Positions 52,736 to 62,140 of a DNA stretch of 64,000 nt are shown here, in pieces; position 1 is the stretch's first letter, and each line of letters starts with the position of its first letter. The DNA comes from Acetobacteraceae bacterium. Its GTDB lineage: Bacteria; Pseudomonadota; Alphaproteobacteria; Acetobacterales; Acetobacteraceae. The position numbers and the translations under genes were made by a program. The notes beneath the pieces are model-generated. The model had not been told where the DNA came from and ran no database searches. It saw only the letters and a program-made list of their open reading frames with translations. The stretch lies in contig JARLIM010000031.1 in the NCBI GenBank assembly GCA_031291725.1, positions 1 to 64,000 of the forward strand, given 5' to 3'.

Positions 52736-53643
52736 GGCAGATTCTCCCGCGCTTTCAACTCCGTCCCGGCCAGCAACTCGCTCAGACGGGCAAACTCGGT
52801 GTGGTCCCGCCCATGCCCCAGTTGTGCCACGGCAGCAGCGGCGAGTTCACGGGTGTGGCTGGACAGCGGCACCGCCGTTTCGGTCTGGCGCGCGAGATCG
52901 ACGGCAATGCCGAGATCTTTCAGCATCAGATCAAGCCCGAATCCCGAATCGAACCGGCGCGAGAGCACGAATTGCTTGAACTTCTTCTGACTGGAATTGG
53001 TCATGCCGGTGGAGGCATTGAGCACATCGACCATGCGCGCCGGATCGAGCCCGAAGCGCTGACCGATCAGCAGAGCCTCGATCCCGGCCAGGAAGCCGGC
53101 CGCTGAGACCATGTTGTTGAGCGCCTTCATCGCCTGCCCGGCCCCAAGGCCGCCCACACGATGAATGGTGGTGCTCATCGCCTGCAGAATGGGGGTGGCG
53201 CGGTCCAGATCCTGATCCTCGCCACCGGCCATGATCGCCAAGGTGCCATCCTTGGCGCGCGAGACACCGCCGGAGACCGGGGCATCGATCATCGCCACCC
53301 CTCGCGGTGAGACCAGCGTGCCCAGATGGCGCGTGGTGGCAGGCGCACCGGAGCTCATTTCCAGCAGCAATTGCCCATCTTGGAAGGCATGCAACGACTG
53401 CTCGATGACTTGCGCCACCTCTTTCGAACTTGGCAGCATGGTGATGATGGCGTCTGCCGCCGCGATGGCGTCGGCAGGTGTTGCCACCGCCTCGGCCCCG
53501 GTGCGCACGGCAAAGGCGGCTGCGCGGCCAGGAACGGCATCCTGGCCAGTGACGTGATAGCCGGCGCGCAACAGGCACTCGGCCATTGGCTCACCCATTC
53601 GGCCCAGGCCGATAAAGGCGATGCGGGGACGTTCCCCGCTCAT
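52732..53643 (-). CDS. 3-hydroxyisobutyrate-dehydrogenase-family oxidoreductase
   Basis: The 303-residue protein has the NAD motif AFIGLGRMGEPMAECLLRAG (residues 9-28), the substrate loop DAPVSGGVSRAKDGTL and the catalytic Lys in KALNNMVSAAGF (about residue 168). It oxidises a beta-hydroxy acid; the substrate is not determined. The ATG at 53643 overlaps the CMD gene stop (ATGA) and its stop overlaps the MaoC-like start. Confidence 0.93.
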   Translation of the reverse strand: MSGERPRIAFIGLGRMGEPMAECLLRAGYHVTGQDAVPGRAAAFAVRTGAEAVATPADAIAAADAIITMLPSSKEVAQVIEQSLHAFQDGQLLLEMSSGAPATTRHLGTLVSPRGVAMIDAPVSGGVSRAKDGTLAIMAGGEDQDLDRATPILQAMSTTIHRVGGLGAGQAMKALNNMVSAAGFLAGIEALLIGQRFGLDPARMVDVLNASTGMTNSSQKKFKQFVLSRRFDSGFGLDLMLKDLGIAVDLARQTETAVPLSSHTRELAAAAVAQLGHGRDHTEFARLSELLAGTELKARENLP

Positions 53644-54050
53644 TCCGCCTTCGCCTTGGCCGGAATGGCACCTTCCTTGAGCAGCACTTCATGGGCGGCC
53701 TTGAACGCATCCAGCCCCGCCGGAATACCGCAATAGGCGGTGGCGTGCAGCAGGGTCGCTTTGATTTCCTCAACCGTGAGACCGTTGTTGAGCGCGCCCT
53801 TCACATGCAGCTTGATTTCATGCGTGCGACCTGTGGCGGTCAACATGGCGAGGTTGAGCAGGCTGCGCGTCTTGCGGTTCAACGTCTCATCGCCCCAGGC
53901 CCAGCCCCAGGCCCAGGCGGTGGTGGCACGCTGGAAGGACATCATGAATTCATCGGCATTGGCGATGGAGGCATCGACATATTCCGCCCCGAGCACTTCG
54001 CGACGGATCGGCATGCCTTTGTCGAACAGGGCTTGGTCTTCATTGGACAT
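53640..54050 (-). CDS. Carboxymuconolactone decarboxylase (CMD) family protein
   Basis: The 136-residue protein has a PcaC-like layout: GMPIRREVLGAEYVDASIAN, WGDETLNRKTRSLLNLAMLT, LHVKGALNNGLTVEEIKATL and LHATAYCGIPAGLDAFKAAH. It may be the 4-carboxymuconolactone decarboxylase or a related CMD protein. A perfect 12-bp tandem duplication (53893-53916) encodes WAWG twice just before the conserved WGDE region. It is overlapped by the dehydrogenase start. Confidence 0.88.
   Translation of the reverse strand: MSNEDQALFDKGMPIRREVLGAEYVDASIANADEFMMSFQRATTAWAWGWAWGDETLNRKTRSLLNLAMLTATGRTHEIKLHVKGALNNGLTVEEIKATLLHATAYCGIPAGLDAFKAAHEVLLKEGAIPAKAKAE
53893..53916. repeat. Perfect 12-bp tandem duplication inside the CMD gene
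   Basis: CCCCAGGCCCAG occurs twice in direct succession (53893-53904 and 53905-53916). On the minus strand it encodes the in-frame repeat WAWG-WAWG. The exact identity of the copies suggests a recent slippage event or a four-residue insertion tolerated at the loop before the conserved CMD helix. Confidence 0.85.
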
Positions 54051-54077
54051 TTTGTTTTTCCCTTGTGTTGCTTGACG

Positions 54078-55196
54078 TTAACTGAATTCGCGGCGGATTG
54101 CCTCGGAATGTTCTCCGATGGACGGCACCCTGCCGAGATGTGGCGCCGCACCATCGCGAATCACAGCGGGGGCGATGATGGAGGCGCTGCCCATCTCAGT
54201 CTGCAACGACACGCGGCGCAAGGCCGGATGCCGGGCGAGGCCGGGCAGATCGTTCACCAGACCATAGGCGGTGCCGGTGCGACGCAGGCAGGCGGTGGCT
54301 TCATCGCGCGTCATCTGTGCAAACCGTCTGGCAACATGAGCATCCACCACCGCACGCTGCGCACAGCGGGCGACGTTGCTTTCATAGCCGGGTTGCTTGG
54401 GCAGATCGGGCTCTGCCATGAACCCCGCGCAGAAATTGGCAAATTCGCGCTCATTCTGAATCGAGATCAGCACCAACGCGCCATCGCTGGTGGCAAAGGC
54501 GCCATAGGGGCAGATGGAGGGATGCGCAAGGCCGACACGCTCGGGGGCTTTGCCGGTGCCTTCCCAATAGAGCAGCGGCACATTCATCCAATCGGCCAAA
54601 GCGCCGAACAGCGAGACTTCGAGGCCCGCACCCTTGCCGGTGATGCCGCGCTGGATCAACGCCTCCAACACGCCGGCATGGGCGTTCATCCCGCAGGCAA
54701 TGTCACACACTGAGACACCCACGCGACCGGGCCCGGCAGGATGGCCGGTGATCTGGGCAAGGCCCGATTCGGCCTGCACCAGCAGGTCGTAGGCCTTCAT
54801 ATCCGCGTAATCGCCCGCTTCGCCATAGCCACTGATATCGACGGTGATCAGCTTCGGATTGCGCGCCCGCAATTCCGCCGCACCAAACCCCGCGCGGGCG
54901 GCGGCGCCGGGGGCGAGGTTCTGGATGAACACATCCGCCTGATCGATCAGCTTGTGCAGCAGCGCCGCATCATCCGGCTTCTTGATGTCGGCGACCAGCG
55001 ATTGCTTGCCGCGATTGAGCCAGACGAAATAAGAGGCCAGACCGCCGACGGATGTATCGTAACCACGCGCGAAATCCCCCTCCGCCCGCTCGATCTTGAT
55101 CACCCGCGCCCCAGCATCGGCCAGACGTGAGGAGCAATACGGGGCGGCGACGGCTTGTTCGAGAGCGACGACGAGCAGGCCGTCCAATGCACCCAT
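54078..55196 (-). CDS. CaiB/BaiF-family CoA-transferase
   Basis: The 372-residue class III CoA-transferase has MGALDGLLVVALEQAVAAPY at its N-terminus, IKIERAEGDFARGYD, FVWLNRGKQSLVADIKKPDD and the catalytic Asp region MKAYDLLVQAESGLAQITG. It moves CoA between organic acids, activating the substrate of the neighbouring acyl-CoA dehydrogenase. The ATG at 55196 lies 1 nt past the dehydrogenase stop. The longer open frame upstream is antisense-like noise inside that gene. Confidence 0.92.
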   Translation of the reverse strand: MGALDGLLVVALEQAVAAPYCSSRLADAGARVIKIERAEGDFARGYDTSVGGLASYFVWLNRGKQSLVADIKKPDDAALLHKLIDQADVFIQNLAPGAAARAGFGAAELRARNPKLITVDISGYGEAGDYADMKAYDLLVQAESGLAQITGHPAGPGRVGVSVCDIACGMNAHAGVLEALIQRGITGKGAGLEVSLFGALADWMNVPLLYWEGTGKAPERVGLAHPSICPYGAFATSDGALVLISIQNEREFANFCAGFMAEPDLPKQPGYESNVARCAQRAVVDAHVARRFAQMTRDEATACLRRTGTAYGLVNDLPGLARHPALRRVSLQTEMGSASIIAPAVIRDGAAPHLGRVPSIGEHSEAIRREFS

Positions 55197-55197
55197 C

Positions 55198-56355
55198 TCA
55201 ATAGCTCCGTGGCAGGCCAAGCACGTGCTCGGCAAGGAAGGAGAGGATGAGGTTGGTGCTGATCGGGGCCACTTGATAGAGGCGGGTTTCGCGGAATTTG
55301 CGCTCCACATCATATTCCTCGGCAAAGCCGAAGCCACCATGCGTCTGCACACACATTTCAGCCGCCGCCCAACTGGCCTCGGAGGCGAGCATTTTGGCCA
55401 TGTTGGCCTGCTCGCCACAGGGCTCGCCACGCTCGAACCGCGCCAGACCGTCCTGCACCATCAATTCGGCGGCGCGCATTTTGGCATAGGCATTGGCAAT
55501 CGGGAATTGAACGCCCTGGTTCTGGCCAATCGGGCGACCGAACACCACACGGGTCTTGGCGTATTCGGTGGCCTTCTTGATGAACCATTTCGCATCGCCG
55601 ATGCACTCGGCAGCGATCAGCAGGCGCTCGGCGTTCATGCCGTCGAGAATGTAGCGAAAGCCGCGCCCCTCGGTGCCCACCAGCGTGTCGGCGGGGATAC
55701 GCATGTCGTCGAAGAACACTTCGCAGGAATTGTGGTTCATCATCGAGCGAATCGGCCGCAACGTCAGGCCATGTCCCTTGGTGGCCTGCATATCGACGAG
55801 GAAGGTGGACAGCCCCTCGGTGCGCTTGGTCACTTGGTCGCGCGGGGTGGTGCGGGCGAGCAGCAGCATCAGATCGGAATGCTCGGCGCGCGAGGTCCAG
55901 ACCTTCTGGCCGTTGACGACATATTCATCGCCTTCGCGCCGCGCGGTGGTGCGCAGGGCGGTGGTGTCGGTGCCGGAGGTGGGTTCAGTCACGCCGAACG
56001 CCTGGAGGCGTAACTCCCCGGTGGCGATCTTGGGCAGATAGAACTGTTTCTGCGCCTCCGAGCCGTGCCGCAGAACGGTGCCCATGGTGTACATCTGCGC
56101 GTGACAGGCACCACCATTGCCGCCGCTTTCGTGAATCGTCTCCAGAATGGCAGCGGCTGCGGAGAGGCCGAGGCCGGAGCCGCCATATTCCTCAGGAATC
56201 AGCACAGCCAGATAGCCCGCCTCGGTCAGTGCAGTGACGAATTCGGTGGGATAACCGCGCCGCGCATCCAATTCACGCCAATAGTCGCCGGGAAATTTCG
56301 CACAGAGCTTGGCCACTTCCTCGCGAATTTCGCTATGTGCCTCAACCGCCGCCAT
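55198..56355 (-). CDS. Acyl-CoA dehydrogenase
   Basis: The 385-residue flavoenzyme has LIPEEYGGSGLGLSAAAAIL, FGVTEPTSGTDTTALRTTA, NGQKVWTSRAEHSD, GRGFRYILDGMNAERLLIAA and C-terminal QTHGGFGFAEEYDVERKFRE, all standard for the family. It introduces a 2,3 double bond into an acyl-CoA. GGGGGATAAG precedes ATG 56355; an in-frame extension to 56475 is rejected. First gene of the operon to the MaoC-like hydratase. Confidence 0.94.
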   Translation of the reverse strand: MAAVEAHSEIREEVAKLCAKFPGDYWRELDARRGYPTEFVTALTEAGYLAVLIPEEYGGSGLGLSAAAAILETIHESGGNGGACHAQMYTMGTVLRHGSEAQKQFYLPKIATGELRLQAFGVTEPTSGTDTTALRTTARREGDEYVVNGQKVWTSRAEHSDLMLLLARTTPRDQVTKRTEGLSTFLVDMQATKGHGLTLRPIRSMMNHNSCEVFFDDMRIPADTLVGTEGRGFRYILDGMNAERLLIAAECIGDAKWFIKKATEYAKTRVVFGRPIGQNQGVQFPIANAYAKMRAAELMVQDGLARFERGEPCGEQANMAKMLASEASWAAAEMCVQTHGGFGFAEEYDVERKFRETRLYQVAPISTNLILSFLAEHVLGLPRSY

Positions 56356-56476
56356 CTTATCCCCCAGCAAATTGCTTCGGTGCCAAGGTTTCACACCCCC
56401 CGCACAGCGTCCAGCGCACGCAGCGCCCAGCCGGGTTGCAGGATGTGCGACAGCGATGCGATGCGGACTGGACAAT

Positions 56477-56510
56477 AAAAAAACGCTGATGTTTTCACAT
56501 CAGCGTTTTT
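56477..56510. terminator. Bidirectional intrinsic terminator
   Basis: CGCTGATG (56484-56491) and CATCAGCG (56498-56505) form a perfect 8-bp stem with a 6-nt loop, flanked by seven A on the left and five T on the right. It can stop transcripts in both directions and ends the PEP-CTERM gene message before the acyl-CoA dehydrogenase operon. Confidence 0.93.
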
Positions 56511-56536
56511 CCATCGCAGAGCGATATCAGCGAAAT

Positions 56537-57229
56537 TTAGCTGCGGCGACGGCGAGCGGCACCGAGACCCAACAGGCTCATGGCCATCAGCGACAGGCTG
56601 ACCGGCTCCGGCACGGGAGCGGGTCCATTCGCGGTTACAGAAACATCCGCGAACAACACGGAGGTGTCACCCGGCTGACCAGCAGTGTCACCGTTGAAGA
56701 ACAGGCCTTCCGAGGTGCTGGAGGCGGTGAACGTGGTGGTGAACAATTGGAATGCAGCGTCATAGACATAGGTTGCATCCACCGAAGGCAACAGCCGGCT
56801 GGCGAGGATCACCGGGTTGTTGATGCCAACGTCATTGCCCAGCGTAACATCAAAGCTCGACGTCGAACCCGGCGTCGCCAAGTTACGACCATTGGCATAG
56901 AACGACAGTGTGTACGTGCCACCGATCGTCAGCCCCGTCAGCGTCGTCGTCAGAAAGCCAGTGCCCTGCACAAAACCAACGGTTCCGGTAATGCCTTGAC
57001 CGGGAACATAACCGTTATCCCAGAACGCTGCACCAGAGCCACCGACGAATGTCGAAACACCGGCACCGGCGCCAGACCAACCCGAGGCCGTTGTTGAACC
57101 AGAAAAAGACCCCGGCGCGGCGTAGGTGGAGGCGGTGAAATTGGGATTGGTTACGAGATTGGTGGTGGCCGATGCCGCAAACGGCATCATCGCCAGCGCC
57201 GCCAAAACTGCGAGAACACGCAACTTCAT
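56537..57229 (-). CDS. PEP-CTERM sorting-domain exported protein
   Basis: The 230-residue protein has a signal peptide (residues 1-21, AASA), a Gly/Ser/Thr-rich beta-type domain, and a C-terminal PEP-CTERM anchor: VPEPVSLSLMAMSLLGLG followed by AARRRRS. PEP-CTERM proteins are sorted by exosortase (EpsH/XrtA) in exopolysaccharide producers. The exosortase is not in this window. A TTGACG/TACGAT promoter lies within an inverted repeat upstream, and GAGGAA precedes the ATG. Confidence 0.92.
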   Translation of the reverse strand: MKLRVLAVLAALAMMPFAASATTNLVTNPNFTASTYAAPGSFSGSTTASGWSGAGAGVSTFVGGSGAAFWDNGYVPGQGITGTVGFVQGTGFLTTTLTGLTIGGTYTLSFYANGRNLATPGSTSSFDVTLGNDVGINNPVILASRLLPSVDATYVYDAAFQLFTTTFTASSTSEGLFFNGDTAGQPGDTSVLFADVSVTANGPAPVPEPVSLSLMAMSLLGLGAARRRRS

Positions 57230-57264
57230 GATTAAAAATTCCTCAACCGCACGGCACAGGCCGG

Positions 57265-57311
57265 ATCACTTGACGGTATCGTAATTTTTCGTCAGCGGCA
57301 CGTCAAGTGAT
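57265..57311 (-). promoter_or_regulatory. Sigma-70 promoter embedded in an 11-bp inverted repeat
   Basis: On the minus strand, TTGACG (57306-57301) and TACGAT (57283-57278) are spaced 17 nt, a good sigma-70 match. The -35 lies in the arm CGTCAAGTGAT (57301-57311), whose perfect reverse complement ATCACTTGACG (57265-57275) covers the predicted start point. A dimeric repressor binding both arms, or a hairpin in the leader, would control the PEP-CTERM gene 40 nt downstream. The repeat could also end pobA transcripts. Confidence 0.65.
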
Positions 57312-57347
57312 TAGCGACTGACGAACGACATTAACGAGCTGGCGCAT

Positions 57348-58607
<1,260 letters not shown>

Positions 58608-58629
58608 TCATCGTCATTGCGCTGTCTTC

Positions 58630-58724
58630 CGTCATTGCGAGGAGCCGCAGGCGAGGAAGCAATCCATCGAAATGCCGTCTTGGGTCTCGATGGTTGCTTC
58701 GTCGCTGCGCCCCTCGCAATGACG
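58630..58724. repeat. Interspersed palindromic repeat (GTCATTGCGAGG type)
   Basis: The left arm (58630-58670) runs CGTCATTGCGAGG...AGGAAGCAATCCATCGA. The right arm (58687-58724) runs TCGATGGTTGCTTC...CCTCGCAATGACG. The arms are near-perfect reverse complements over about 38 bp with a 16-nt loop. This sequence type is widespread in proteobacterial genomes. A fragment GTCATTGCGAG is also found at 17350-17360. It lies between pobA and pcaB. Confidence 0.8.
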
Positions 58725-58742
58725 GGTGAGGGGAGGTGACGA

Positions 58743-60086
58743 CTAGGTGCGCCCCGTCACCCGATCCGTCATCTCCGCCGCCAATCCCAGATAGCCCGCC
58801 GGATCGCATTTCGCCCGCGCCGCATCCTCGCCACCAAGTGCCGCCACCAGATCGGCATTTTCCAGCACCACATCAGCCAGCGCGCGCTTCTGCTCGATCC
58901 CCTTGCGACAGGCGTCATAGACCAGATCATGCGCATGCTGGCGGCCCAGTCTGGGGGCGGCGGCCATCATCACCGCCTCGGCGACGATCAGCCCGCCGGT
59001 GAGGTTAAGGTTCTCGCGCATCCGGGCGGTGTCCACCACCAGACCGGCGAGCATGAATTTCGCCTGACCGAGCGAGGCCCCGGTGAGCAGGAAGCTCTCC
59101 GGCAGCGACACCCATTCCAGATGCCACGGACCGGTGGCGCGTTCGAAATCATGGATCATGCCATCGAGCATCACAGCCACGTGCTGACGCACCGCCTTGG
59201 CGGCGGCCAACATCAATTCGGACGAAATCGGGTTGCGCTTCTGCGGCATGGTGGAGGAAGCGCCGCGCCCATGCACGAACGGCTCGGCCACCTCGCCGAA
59301 TTCGGTGGCGCACATCAGCATCACATCGGTGGCGATCTTGCCAAGCGTGCCGGTGATCAGCCCCAGCAGACCGACCGCCTCGGCCAGACCGTCCCGCGCC
59401 ACGTGCCAGGTGATGGCAGGCTGATGCAGGCCGAGTTCGGCACAGAACAGCGCCTGCATCTCCAGCCCCTGCTCCCCCACCGAGGCGAGGGTTCCCGCCG
59501 CGCCGGAGAAACTGCCGAGCAGCACGCGCGGGCGCGCCTGTTCGAGACGTTCGATGTGGCGATCGATGGCAGACAGCCAGATCGCCGCCTTGTAGCCGAA
59601 GGTGATCGGCAGCGCGTGTTGCAGATGCGTCCGCCCCGCCATCGGCGTGGCACGATGACGGCGGGCAAGGTCTGCGAGAATGACCCGCAATTCCCGCAAA
59701 TCCCGCTCCACCACATCCAACGCCGCGCGGATTTGCAGCACGGTGGCGGTGTCCATGATGTCCTGCGTGGTGGCCCCCCAATGGACATAGCCACCGGCAT
59801 CGCCCGCGGCCTCGGCCAATTGATGCACCAGCGGCAGAATCGGGTAGCCGACGATTTCCGTCTCGCGCCGCATCCGCTCCATGTCGATCACCAGCGAGGA
59901 AGCCGCCCCGGTGATGCGTGCGGCAGCCTCCGCCGGCACCACGCCGAGCTTGGCCTGTGCGCGGGCGAGGGCTGCCTCCACCTCGGCATAGCGGCCGATG
60001 AGGGCGGTGTCGGCGAAGATGGCGCGCATCTCCGCCGTGCCGAACATATCGCGGAACAGACCCGAATCGAAAACCGTGCTGCCCAT
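58743..60086 (-). CDS. pcaB: 3-carboxy-cis,cis-muconate cycloisomerase
   Basis: The 447-residue fumarase/aspartase-superfamily protein has the signature GASSTMPQKRNPIS (about residues 270-283), HWGATTQDIMDTATVLQIRA and GRTHLQHALPITFGYKAAIW. It converts 3-carboxymuconate to 4-carboxymuconolactone in the protocatechuate branch. The ATG at 60086 (MGSTVFDSGLF) is chosen; a frame-open extension to 60284 lies in the SMP-30 gene. The start is 2 nt past that gene's stop. Confidence 0.93.
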   Translation of the reverse strand: MGSTVFDSGLFRDMFGTAEMRAIFADTALIGRYAEVEAALARAQAKLGVVPAEAAARITGAASSLVIDMERMRRETEIVGYPILPLVHQLAEAAGDAGGYVHWGATTQDIMDTATVLQIRAALDVVERDLRELRVILADLARRHRATPMAGRTHLQHALPITFGYKAAIWLSAIDRHIERLEQARPRVLLGSFSGAAGTLASVGEQGLEMQALFCAELGLHQPAITWHVARDGLAEAVGLLGLITGTLGKIATDVMLMCATEFGEVAEPFVHGRGASSTMPQKRNPISSELMLAAAKAVRQHVAVMLDGMIHDFERATGPWHLEWVSLPESFLLTGASLGQAKFMLAGLVVDTARMRENLNLTGGLIVAEAVMMAAAPRLGRQHAHDLVYDACRKGIEQKRALADVVLENADLVAALGGEDAARAKCDPAGYLGLAAEMTDRVTGRT

Positions 60087-60088
60087 GA

Positions 60089-61018
60089 TCAGCCAAGCCC
60101 CTGCGTGTTGACATAGAGCGCATAGAGCGATCGGCTTGCGGCCATGAACAGCCGGTTGCGATGCCGCCCGCCGAAGGTGACGTTGGCACAGCGCTCCGGC
60201 AGCTTGATGTGGCCGATGGCATCGCCCGAGGGCGTGAAGACGCGCACGCCGTCCAGCTCCTCGGTGCCCATGCCCCAGCCGCACCAGAGATTGCCGTCGA
60301 TATCGACGCGGAACCCATCCGGCGTGCCGCCCGGCCCGGCATTGATCAGCGTGCGGCGATTGGCGATTTTGGTGCCGCCCGCCACCACGTCATACGCCCA
60401 GATCTCACGCGGATTGGCGCGCGAGGCGACGATGTAGAGAATGCTTTCATCGGGCGAGAACGCCAGACCGTTGGGGCCAGGAATGTCATCGGCCACCACG
60501 TCCAACCGCCCGGAGGGATCGAGACGATAGACGGCCGGAGTGACTTCGGATTCGGCTTTTTCGCCTTCGTAATAGCCCAGAATGCCGAATTGCGGATCGG
60601 TGAACCAGATGGCGCCATCGCTGGCCACGATCACATCATTGGGGGAGTTCAGCCGCTTACCCTGGAAATTATCGGCCAGCACCGTGATCGCCCCGCTATG
60701 CTCGGTGCGGCTGACACGGCGGCCGCCATGTTCGCAGGTGATCAGGCGACCTTCGCGGTCGCGGTAATTGCCGTTGGCGAAATTGGAGGGCTTGCGGAAT
60801 TCGGACACCGCATTGGTCTCCGCACTCCAGCGCAGAATGCGGTTATTGGGAATGTCGCTCCACAGCAGGCTGTTCTGATCGCCAAACCAGACCGGGCCTT
60901 CCGACCAACGGCACCCACCGGCCAACTTTTCAATGCCGCCAAGGACGCGAAACCGGTCGAAACTTTTGTCGAACGATATCACGTCAGCATCCGGATAGCG
61001 TGTCTGCGGTTCCCACAT
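60089..61018 (-). CDS. SMP-30/gluconolactonase/LRE-family hydrolase
   Basis: The 309-residue six-bladed propeller has metal residues in RWSEGPVWFGDQNSLLWSDI (Glu), NSPNDVIVASDGAIWFTDP (Asn) and DDIPGPNGLAFSPDE (Asp). It probably opens a sugar or aromatic-derived lactone. AAGGGGG precedes ATG 61018; the frame extends to 61225 without family similarity. It is coupled to pcaB downstream and divergent from the LDH2-type gene (69-nt gap). Confidence 0.92.
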   Translation of the reverse strand: MWEPQTRYPDADVISFDKSFDRFRVLGGIEKLAGGCRWSEGPVWFGDQNSLLWSDIPNNRILRWSAETNAVSEFRKPSNFANGNYRDREGRLITCEHGGRRVSRTEHSGAITVLADNFQGKRLNSPNDVIVASDGAIWFTDPQFGILGYYEGEKAESEVTPAVYRLDPSGRLDVVADDIPGPNGLAFSPDESILYIVASRANPREIWAYDVVAGGTKIANRRTLINAGPGGTPDGFRVDIDGNLWCGWGMGTEELDGVRVFTPSGDAIGHIKLPERCANVTFGGRHRNRLFMAASRSLYALYVNTQGLG

Positions 61019-61087
61019 GGCGATTCCCCCTTTTCGGCGCGATCTTGTCGGGCAATCCTGGCAGGGGAACGAGCCGAGGAAAAGCCG

Positions 61088-62140
61088 ATGAGCGACCGCT
61101 ATCATGCCGAAGATCTGTGCCGACTTGCCACAACCCTGTTCGAACGCGCGGGGCTGGAGGCCGAAAAGGCGCGGGTGACGGCGGAAATTCTGGTCGAGGG
61201 CGACCTGCTCGGCCACACCACGCACGGGCTGGCATTGCTGCCCGGCTATCTGGACGGGGCAGCCAGCGGCAGCATGAAGGGCACCGGATTGCCGGACATC
61301 GTCTCGCGCACCAGCATTGTCGAGACCTGGGACGGCATGCGCCTGCCCGGGCCGTGGCTGGTGCAGAAGGCCATCGCAATTGCTTCACCGCGTGCGGCAG
61401 AGGCCGGAATTGCGGCGGTGGCCATCAAGCGCGCCTGTCACATCGGCTGTCTGGCGGCCTATCTGCGTCAGGTGGCCGAGCGTGGGCAGATGGTGATCAT
61501 CGCCAGTTCCGACCCCTCGGTGGGCTCGGTGGCACCGTTCGGCGGCACACAGCGCATCTACACCCCCAACCCGCTGGCCGCCGGCTGGCCCTCGCCGGGG
61601 GGGCCTGTGATGATCGATGTGTCGATGTCCATCACCACCAACGGCATGACCAACCGGCTGCGCAATGAGGGCAAGCACTTCCCGCATCCGTGGCTGCTCG
61701 ACGGCCACGGCGTGCCGACGACCGACCCGAACGCCTATTTCGCCGATCCGCCGGGCTCGCTGCTGCCGTTGGGCGGCACCGATTCGGGCCATAAGGGCTA
61801 CGCACTCGGATTGCTGCTGGAGGCGCTGACCTCCGCACTTGCCGGATTTGGCCGCGCCGATGCGCCGAAGGAATGGGGCGCGTCGGTGTTCGTGCTGATC
61901 ATCGACCCGGCCCGCTTCGGCGGCGGTGAGGCGTTCCTGCGCGAGACCGGCTGGATGGAGGACGCGGTGCATGCCAACAAGCCCGCCCCCGGCGTGGAGC
62001 GCGTGCGTCTGCCCGGTGAGCGCGGCCTGGCGCTGCGGCGCGAGGCGCTGGAGAAAGGCGTGCAATTGCATCCGTCACTGCCGGGCATGCTGAAGGCACG
62101 GGCAGAGGCGGCGGGGCTTGCGATGCCGAACGCGGTTTAA
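61088..62140 (+). CDS. Malate/L-lactate dehydrogenase family (LDH2-type) oxidoreductase
   Basis: The 350-residue protein has LGHTTHGLALLPGYLDG near residue 40, the catalytic His in KRACHIGCLAAYLRQVA (about 119) and FGGTQRIYTPNPLAAGWPS. These mark the LDH2/MDG2 family, NAD(P)H-dependent reductases of 2-oxo acids. The true substrate is unknown. GAGGAAAAG lies before ATG 61088. Its TAA shares bases with the TTA of the convergent SDR gene (TTAA). Confidence 0.92.
   Translation: MSDRYHAEDLCRLATTLFERAGLEAEKARVTAEILVEGDLLGHTTHGLALLPGYLDGAASGSMKGTGLPDIVSRTSIVETWDGMRLPGPWLVQKAIAIASPRAAEAGIAAVAIKRACHIGCLAAYLRQVAERGQMVIIASSDPSVGSVAPFGGTQRIYTPNPLAAGWPSPGGPVMIDVSMSITTNGMTNRLRNEGKHFPHPWLLDGHGVPTTDPNAYFADPPGSLLPLGGTDSGHKGYALGLLLEALTSALAGFGRADAPKEWGASVFVLIIDPARFGGGEAFLRETGWMEDAVHANKPAPGVERVRLPGERGLALRREALEKGVQLHPSLPGMLKARAEAAGLAMPNAV

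Noticed and set aside
60161-62140. 659-residue reading of the LDH2-type gene
   Set aside because: Everything before ATG 61088 is antisense to the SMP-30 gene and lacks similarity, while a good ribosome site precedes 61088.
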